Positions 57,992 through 64,000 of a DNA stretch of 64,000 bases are shown here, piece by piece. Source of the stretch: Pseudomonas mendocina (GTDB taxonomy: Bacteria; Pseudomonadota; Gammaproteobacteria; Pseudomonadales; Pseudomonadaceae). Where the stretch lies: NCBI RefSeq assembly GCF_003008615.1, contig NZ_CP027657.1:620001-684000 (forward strand), given 5' to 3'. Below the pieces are notes generated by a model. It had not been told where the DNA came from, ran no database searches, and worked only from the letters and a program-made list of their open reading frames with translations. The first letter of the stretch is position 1. The number at the start of each line of letters is the position of its first letter. Position numbers and translations under genes: made by a program.

Positions 57992-58309
57992 TCAGTGCAG
58001 CGTCGAATCCCCTGCCCTTTCCTGTACCAGCACCCAAGGGGCCACCACCACCGCCCAGAGTTGCGGATCACGGGCTAAAAGGTCTTCGGCGCGGGTATCT
58101 TCGAACTTGCTCAATACCCCCTGGTTCATCCATTGCGCGACCCTGGCCTGGTCATCGCTCGCCAGGGCCTGCGCCACGGCGATCAGATCCGCATGCCCTG
58201 CCACCCAAAGCAGCGCACCACGAGCAAAGAAGGGTTGCAGCTCCTGCCAGCGAATAGGTGCGGTTTCGCCAAGCAGCTTGGCATAGAGGGTGCTAGATTC
58301 ATCCGTCAT
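57992..58309 (-). CDS. DUF2288 family protein
   Basis: 105 residues from the ATG at 58309, which is preceded by GGGG; the frame is open for 33 more codons upstream without a good start. TAPIRWQELQPFFARGALLW and RAEDLLARDPQLWAVVVAPW fit the DUF2288 family, small cytoplasmic proteins of unknown function found in gammaproteobacteria and cyanobacteria. It is 89 bases from the DUF5064 gene on the same strand. Confidence 0.8.
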   Translation of the reverse strand: MTDESSTLYAKLLGETAPIRWQELQPFFARGALLWVAGHADLIAVAQALASDDQARVAQWMNQGVLSKFEDTRAEDLLARDPQLWAVVVAPWVLVQERAGDSTLH

Positions 58310-58607
58310 GGTGTGCCCCGTATCGATGGCGGTAAGTGCAGGCGCGCATGATAGCGCCGGCTCTTCCCCTGACAAGCCGCGGGACGCTCTGTAGCCGCAA
58401 CGGGGCACGCCGTATTTCTATACATTCCTTGCAATTTAGCGACAACCCCGCGTTCAGCCTCCCAATGCCGGCTTTTCAAGGCGCAAATCCGCGCTCTACA
58501 CTGTTCCGGTACAGTTGCCTGAGGCGTGACCGGGGTGTTGAACCCGGTTCTGCAGCTTAGGCAGCAAGAACTACAACAATGAAGACACAACGACGAGTGG
58601 AGCACTC
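58310..58607 (+). promoter_or_regulatory. braC upstream region
   Basis: 298 bases. A weak promoter candidate is TTTTCA (58473-58478) and TACACT (58497-58502), 18 bases apart. After it lies a 6-bp hairpin ACCGGG-N8-CCCGGT (58529-58548), then GTGGAG before the braC ATG. The left side must also hold the promoter of the DUF2288 gene. No small gene is credible. Confidence 0.35.
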
Positions 58608-59729
58608 ATGAATAAGGCTACTAAGCAGATTTCCAAGCTGTTCGCTGCAATGGCACTGGCGGGGGCGGCCAGCTATTCGATGGCGGCCGACAACATCAAG
58701 ATCGGCCTGGCCGGTCCGGTGACCGGTGCCGTCGCCCAGTACGGCGAGATGCAATTCATCGGCGCCAAAATGGCAATCGAGCAGATCAACAAGGCCGGCG
58801 GCGTCAACGGCGCCCAACTCGAAGGCGTGGTCTACGATGACGCCTGCGATCCGAAGCAAGCCGTGGCGGTAGCCAACAAGATCGTCAACGATGGCGTAAA
58901 GTTCGTGGTCGGTCACCTGTGCTCCAGCTCCACTCAACCGGCTTCGGACATCTACGAAGACGAAGGCATCCTGATGATCACTGCGGCTTCCACCAGCCCG
59001 GACATCACCGCTCGCGGCTACGAACTGGTATTCCGCACCATCGGCCTGGACAGCCTGCAAGGCCCGACCGCCGGCAACTTCATCGCTGACCACGTCAAGC
59101 CGAAAAACGTCGCTGTCATCCACGACAAACAGCAATACGGCGAGGGCATCGCCACCGCGGTCAAGCAGACCCTGGAAAGCAAAGGCGTGAAAGTCTCCAT
59201 GTTCGAAGGCATCAATGCCGGTGACAAGGACTTCTCGGCTCTGATCGCCAAGCTGAACCAGGCGGGTGTCGACTTCGTCTACTACGGCGGCTACCACCCG
59301 GAACTGGGCCTGCTACTGCGCCAGACCAAAGAGCGTGGCCTGAACGTCAAGTTCATGGGCCCGGAAGGCGTGGGTAACAAGGAAATTTCGGCTATCGCTG
59401 GCCCTGCTTCCGAAGGCCTGCTGGTCACCCTGCCGAAGTCCTTCGATCAGGATCCGGCGAACAAGGCACTGGTTGATGCCTTCAAGGCCAAGAACGAAGA
59501 CCCGAGCGGTCCGTTCGTGTTCCCGGCCTACGCGGCCGTTCAAGTTATCGCCGAGGGCATCGAGAAAGCTGGCGACACCGACACCGCCAAGGTGGCCGAA
59601 GCCCTGCGCGCCAACACCTTCAAAACGCCGACCGGCGACCTCGCTTTCGACGAGAAAGGCGACCTGAAGAACTTCAACTTCGTGGTCTACGAGTGGCACC
59701 AGGACGGTTCCAAGTCCGAAGCCAAGTAA
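58608..59729 (+). CDS. braC: Branched-chain amino acid-binding protein BraC
   Basis: 373 residues. The signal peptide ends ASYSMA and the mature part starts DNIKIGLAGPVTG. Family blocks are GAKMAIEQINKAGGVNGAQL, DDACDPKQAVAVANKIV with its Cys paired to that in GHLCSSSTQPASD (the disulfide of LivJ/LivK), and SPDITARGYELVFRT. BraC binds Leu, Ile, Val and also Ala and Thr in the periplasm. It is separated from braD by 115 bases and a hairpin, so it can be made in excess of the permease. Confidence 0.97.
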   Translation: MNKATKQISKLFAAMALAGAASYSMAADNIKIGLAGPVTGAVAQYGEMQFIGAKMAIEQINKAGGVNGAQLEGVVYDDACDPKQAVAVANKIVNDGVKFVVGHLCSSSTQPASDIYEDEGILMITAASTSPDITARGYELVFRTIGLDSLQGPTAGNFIADHVKPKNVAVIHDKQQYGEGIATAVKQTLESKGVKVSMFEGINAGDKDFSALIAKLNQAGVDFVYYGGYHPELGLLLRQTKERGLNVKFMGPEGVGNKEISAIAGPASEGLLVTLPKSFDQDPANKALVDAFKAKNEDPSGPFVFPAYAAVQVIAEGIEKAGDTDTAKVAEALRANTFKTPTGDLAFDEKGDLKNFNFVVYEWHQDGSKSEAK

Positions 59730-59746
59730 GCTTCCCGCCTGAACCC

Positions 59747-59774
59747 AAAGCCCACTGCACACGCAGTGGGCTTT
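59747..59774 (+). terminator. braC-braD intercistronic hairpin
   Basis: AAAGCCCACTGC (59747-59758), loop ACAC, GCAGTGGGCTTT (59763-59774), perfect 12-bp stem. After it comes GCTTATTAG, a weak T run, so it is probably a partial terminator that also protects the braC message end. Confidence 0.85.
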
Positions 59775-59844
59775 GCTTATTAGAAGAATTCCGGCCTTGC
59801 GCTGCGCCACAAGCGCCGCTTCACGCAGGCCCAGGAGTTAGGCA

Positions 59845-60764
<920 letters not shown>

Positions 60765-60768
<4 letters not shown>

Positions 60769-62033
60769 GCAGCGCTATTACGAAAAACCTCAAATCGGCG
60801 ATTTTCAGCGCCCTGCTGGTGCTGATCATTTCCTACCCGGTACTGGGCCTGAAACTGACCACCGTCGGCATCAGCCTGCGCGTAGAGGGCGCGACCGCGC
60901 TCGAGCTATGGTGCATCGGCGCGGCGGCAACGCTGATCTTCATCTGGCAACTGCTGCGTGATCGCCTCACTCCAGCCTGGGCCAAGGTATCGCTGCCACG
61001 CCTGCCCGGTAGCGCAAGCAACTTCCTGACCCTGCCCTCTACCCAACGCTGGGTGATTCTGGCGCTGATCGCCTTCGCCCTGGTCTGGCCGTTCTTCGCC
61101 AGCCGTGGTTCGGTGGACATCGCCACGCTGATCCTGATCTACGTGATGCTCGGCCTCGGCCTGAACATCGTCGTTGGTCTGGCCGGCCTGCTCGACCTGG
61201 GCTACGTCGGCTTCTACGCCGTCGGCGCTTACAGCTACGCGATCCTTGCCCACTACTTCGGCTTCGGCTTCTGGATCTGCCTGCCACTGGCAGGGATGAT
61301 GGCGGCGCTGTTCGGCTTCCTGCTGGGCTTCCCGGTGCTGCGCTTGCGCGGTGACTATCTGGCCATCGTGACCCTCGGGTTCGGCGAGATCATCCGCATC
61401 ATGCTGCGCAACATGACCGAGTACACCGGCGGCCCGAACGGCCTGAGCATCGCCAACGAGAACAAGCCGACCCTGTTCGGTCTGTCCTTCGAACGCCGCG
61501 TGCCGGCCGACATGCCGACCTTCCACGGCTTCTTCGATATCGCCTACAGCTCGATGTACAAGGTGATCTTCCTCTACCTGATCGCCCTGCTGCTGGTGCT
61601 GCTGACCCTGTTTTTGGTCAACCGCCTGCTGCGCATGCCGATCGGCCGCGCCTGGGAAGCCCTGCGTGAAGATGAGATCGCCTGCCGCGCGCTGGGTCTG
61701 AACCCGACCGTGATCAAGCTCTCGGCCTTCACCATCGGCGCCAGCCTGGCCGGTTTCGCTGGCAGCTTCTTCGCTGCCCGTCAGGGCCTGGTGACGCCGG
61801 AGTCCTTCACCTTCATCGAATCGGCGATGATCCTCGCCATCGTGGTGTTGGGCGGCATGGGCTCGCAGTTGGGCGTGATTCTCGCAGCGGTGGTCATGGT
61901 CATGCTGCAGGAGATGCGTGAGCTGAGCGAGTACCGCATGCTGATCTTCGGCCTGGTCATGATCTTCATGATGATCTGGCGCCCGCAAGGTCTGCTGCCG
62001 ATGCAACGTCCCCACCTGGAGCTGAAGCGATGA
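60765..62033 (+). CDS. braE: Branched-chain amino acid permease BraE
   Basis: 422 residues, LivM family. The first 100 residues form the extra N-terminal membrane domain of LivM (DUF3382-like). [20 protein letters not shown] and [20 protein letters not shown] follow, and the EAA-like loop is [20 protein letters not shown]. It pairs with BraD. It overlaps braF by 4 bases. Confidence 0.97.
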
Positions 62034-62797
62034 GCCGCCCGATTCTTGAAGTAAGCGGCCTGACCATGCGTTTCGGCGGCCTGCTGGCCGTCAACGAGGT
62101 GGCCCTGAAAGTAAGCGAAAAACAGGTGGTCTCGATGATCGGCCCGAACGGCGCCGGCAAGACCACCGTGTTCAACTGCCTGACCGGCTTCTATCAGCCG
62201 ACCTCCGGCAGCATCCGCCTCAACGGCGAAGCCATCGAGGGCCTTCCAGGCCACAAGATCGCGCGCAAAGGCGTGGTACGTACCTTCCAGAACGTGCGTC
62301 TGTTCAAGGACATGACCGCAGTGGAAAACCTGCTGGTGGCCCAGCATCGTCACCTGAACACCGGCTACCTGGCTGGCCTGTTCAAGACGCCGGCCTTCCG
62401 CCGCAGCGAGCGTGAGGCGATGGACTTCGCCGCGCACTGGCTGGAGCAGGTCAATCTGGTGGAGTTCGCCAACCGCACCGCAGGCACCCTCGCCTATGGT
62501 CAGCAACGCCGCCTGGAAATCGCCCGTTGCATGATGACTCGCCCAAGCATCCTCATGCTCGACGAACCGGCCGCGGGCCTGAACCCACGCGAAACCGAAG
62601 ACCTCAAGGCGCTGATCGCCATGCTGCGCGACCAGCACGGCGTCACCGTGCTGCTGATCGAGCACGACATGAAGCTGGTAATGAGCATTTCCGACCACAT
62701 CTACGTGATCAACCAGGGCACGCCTCTGGCCGATGGTACGCCGGAGCAGATCCGCAACAACCCGGACGTGATCAAAGCCTACCTGGGGGAAGCGTAA
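62030..62797 (+). CDS. braF: Branched-chain amino acid transport ATPase BraF
   Basis: 255 residues, LivG family. Walker A is [18 protein letters not shown], the signature is [13 protein letters not shown], Walker B is [13 protein letters not shown], and the H loop is [12 protein letters not shown]. The family block [20 protein letters not shown] is present. With BraG it is the ATPase pair that powers uptake. The stop is directly followed by braG. Confidence 0.97.
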   Translation: MSRPILEVSGLTMRFGGLLAVNEVALKVSEKQVVSMIGPNGAGKTTVFNCLTGFYQPTSGSIRLNGEAIEGLPGHKIARKGVVRTFQNVRLFKDMTAVENLLVAQHRHLNTGYLAGLFKTPAFRRSEREAMDFAAHWLEQVNLVEFANRTAGTLAYGQQRRLEIARCMMTRPSILMLDEPAAGLNPRETEDLKALIAMLRDQHGVTVLLIEHDMKLVMSISDHIYVINQGTPLADGTPEQIRNNPDVIKAYLGEA

Positions 62798-63499
62798 ATG
62801 CTCAGTTTCAACAACGTATCCACCTTCTACGGCAAGATCCAGGCGCTGCACGACATCAGCATCGAAGTGCAGAAAGGCGAAATCGTCACCCTGATCGGTG
62901 CCAACGGCGCCGGCAAGTCGACCCTGCTGATGACGCTTTGCGGTAACCCGCGCGCCACCAGCGGCAGCATCCGCTACATGGGCGAAGAGCTGGTCGGCAT
63001 GGACACCCCGGAGATCATGCGCAAGAGCATCGCCATCGTGCCGGAAGGCCGCCGCGTGTTCGCCCGCCTGACCGTCGAGGAGAATCTGGCCATGGGCGGC
63101 TTCTTCGGCAGCAAGGCTGACAATCAGGAGCAGATCGACAAGGTGCTGCACCTGTTCCCACGCCTGAAGGAGCGCTTCGCTCAGCGGGCAGGCACCATGT
63201 CCGGCGGCGAACAGCAGATGCTGGCGATCGGCCGTGCGCTGATGAGCAAGCCGAAACTGCTGCTGCTCGACGAGCCTTCGCTCGGTCTGGCGCCGATCAT
63301 CATCCAGCAGATCTTCGACATCATCGAGCAACTGCGTGAAGACGGCGTGACCGTGTTCCTGGTCGAGCAGAACGCCAACCAGGCGCTGAAGCTGGCCGAC
63401 CGCGGCTACGTGCTGGAGAACGGCCATATCGTGATGCAGGGTAGCGGCGAAGCGCTGCTGAACGATCCGAAGGTGCGCGACGCCTACCTCGGAGGCTGA
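62798..63499 (+). CDS. braG: Branched-chain amino acid transport ATPase BraG
   Basis: 233 residues, LivF family. Walker A is GANGAGKSTLLMTLCG, the signature MSGGEQQMLAIGRALMSKP, Walker B LLLLDEPSLGLAP, and the H-loop position is VFLVEQNANQAL, where the His is replaced by Gln as usual in LivF. It is the last gene of the bra operon, starting the base after the braF stop. Confidence 0.97.
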   Translation: MLSFNNVSTFYGKIQALHDISIEVQKGEIVTLIGANGAGKSTLLMTLCGNPRATSGSIRYMGEELVGMDTPEIMRKSIAIVPEGRRVFARLTVEENLAMGGFFGSKADNQEQIDKVLHLFPRLKERFAQRAGTMSGGEQQMLAIGRALMSKPKLLLLDEPSLGLAPIIIQQIFDIIEQLREDGVTVFLVEQNANQALKLADRGYVLENGHIVMQGSGEALLNDPKVRDAYLGG

Positions 63500-63522
63500 A
63501 CGCGCTCTACAAGCTGTATCGT

Positions 63523-63549
63523 AACCGCCCTTCGGGGCGGTTCTTTTTT
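63523..63549 (+). terminator. bra operon terminator
   Basis: AACCGCCC (63523-63530), TTCG tetraloop, GGGCGGTT (63535-63542), then CTTTTTT. Confidence 0.95.
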
Positions 63550-63654
63550 GTGGGCGTGCGCGTTACACGAACTGTTAAGCGGATATTTCCAGCCTATTGC
63601 GTCTACCCCGGCCAGTATTAGGCTCAACGCTTCTGCCCTTGTGAAACAGCGGTC

Positions 63655-64000
63655 ATGCGTAAATCCCTGCTCCTGCTACTGGCTCTCACCCTGCTGCTCG
63701 GCGCGTGCAGTCGAGTCGGCCTGGCCTACCGCAACCTCGACTGGTTGATCCCCTGGAAGCTGGGTGACTACGTCACGCTCAGCAGCGAGCAGAGCGCCTG
63801 GCTCAAACCCCGACTGCAAGAGCACCTCTCCTGGCACTGCAGCGTGGAGCTCCCGCGCTACCTGGAGTGGCTGGAAACCAGCCAGCAGGCGCTGAGCAAT
63901 CGCGACAGTGCAGGCCTGGCCAAACAACTGGCGGCCTTCGACGAAGCCATGCAACGCATCGCCGTGGAAATCACGCCCAGCACCACCGAACTGTTGCGCG
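63655..64000 (+). CDS. DUF6279-like lipoprotein (3' truncated by the window)
   Basis: 115 codons are visible from the ATG at 63655. The signal MRKSLLLLLALTLLLGACSR has a lipobox with Cys at residue 18. LAYRNLDWLIPWKLGDYVTL and SAWLKPRLQEHLSWHCSVEL follow; this resembles the DUF6279 lipoproteins of Pseudomonas, of unknown function. The rest lies beyond the window. Confidence 0.78.
   Translation, partial: MRKSLLLLLALTLLLGACSRVGLAYRNLDWLIPWKLGDYVTLSSEQSAWLKPRLQEHLSWHCSVELPRYLEWLETSQQALSNRDSAGLAKQLAAFDEAMQRIAVEITPSTTELLR

Overview
The window is ordinary, gene-dense chromosome of a high-GC gammaproteobacterium, almost certainly a Pseudomonas sensu lato, most likely of the mendocina/oleovorans (Ectopseudomonas) type. 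The evidence is the family-specific gene content (braCDEFG, quiP, motY, an OprD-family porin, bfd, a fused MrpAB-type antiporter, DUF5064 and DUF6279 proteins), conventional AGGAG-type ribosome binding sites, and gene orders that I remember from P. aeruginosa PAO1. I see no insertion sequence, prophage, integrase, CRISPR array, rRNA or tRNA. Orthology and locus comparisons are from memory and from visible motifs; no search was run.

Layout. 1-2378: the end of ygfZ, an HDOD protein and a small periplasmic solute-binding protein. 2361-15192: a large tricarboxylate locus, with a TctE/TctD two-component system facing an OpdH-like porin, then tctC-tctB-tctA and an AbrB-like membrane protein, followed by a LysR regulator, tcuA-tcuB (tricarballylate oxidation) and a second tctC. 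15260-16926: an RluA-type pseudouridine synthase and a lipoprotein. 16990-20710: a LysR regulator divergent from an SDR, a Rossmann-fold reductase and an MFS exporter. 20885-23076: an FAD oxidoreductase and an acetyltransferase. 23160-28890: the six-gene Mrp/Pha cation/proton antiporter operon. 29221-38672: SlyB-like lipoprotein, a D-glycerate module (glycerate kinase, GntP permease, CdaR regulator), pdxH, an OmpA lipoprotein, a family VIII serine hydrolase and dinG. 38803-45772: small membrane, secreted, lipoprotein and metal-binding (SEC-C) proteins, many uncharacterised, including a collagen-like secreted protein. 45882-48395: quiP, an acyl-homoserine-lactone acylase. 48662-52174: NAD salvage, with nrtR divergent from pncA-pncB-nadE around a 35-bp palindrome. 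52217-57422: gloA, argG, motY, pyrC, rnt and bfd. 57534-58309: two DUF proteins. 58608-63499: braCDEFG. 63655-64000: the start of a DUF6279 lipoprotein.

How the genes work together. The 2.3-15.2 kb block can sense (TctDE), pass through the outer membrane (OpdH), bind (two TctC paralogues), import (TctAB) and oxidise (TcuAB) tricarboxylates; it has its own LysR regulator and lacks the MFS permease found in enterobacterial tcu operons. The NAD block is a self-contained salvage pathway whose repressor and operator can both be seen. The most useful leads are this tct-tcu fusion locus, the NrtR palindrome with its second half-site, a phased repeat upstream of the porin, the collagen-like protein, the tandem APVGSD-repeat protein, the His-rich SEC-C protein, and a dispersed family of GTAGGG-type inverted repeats.
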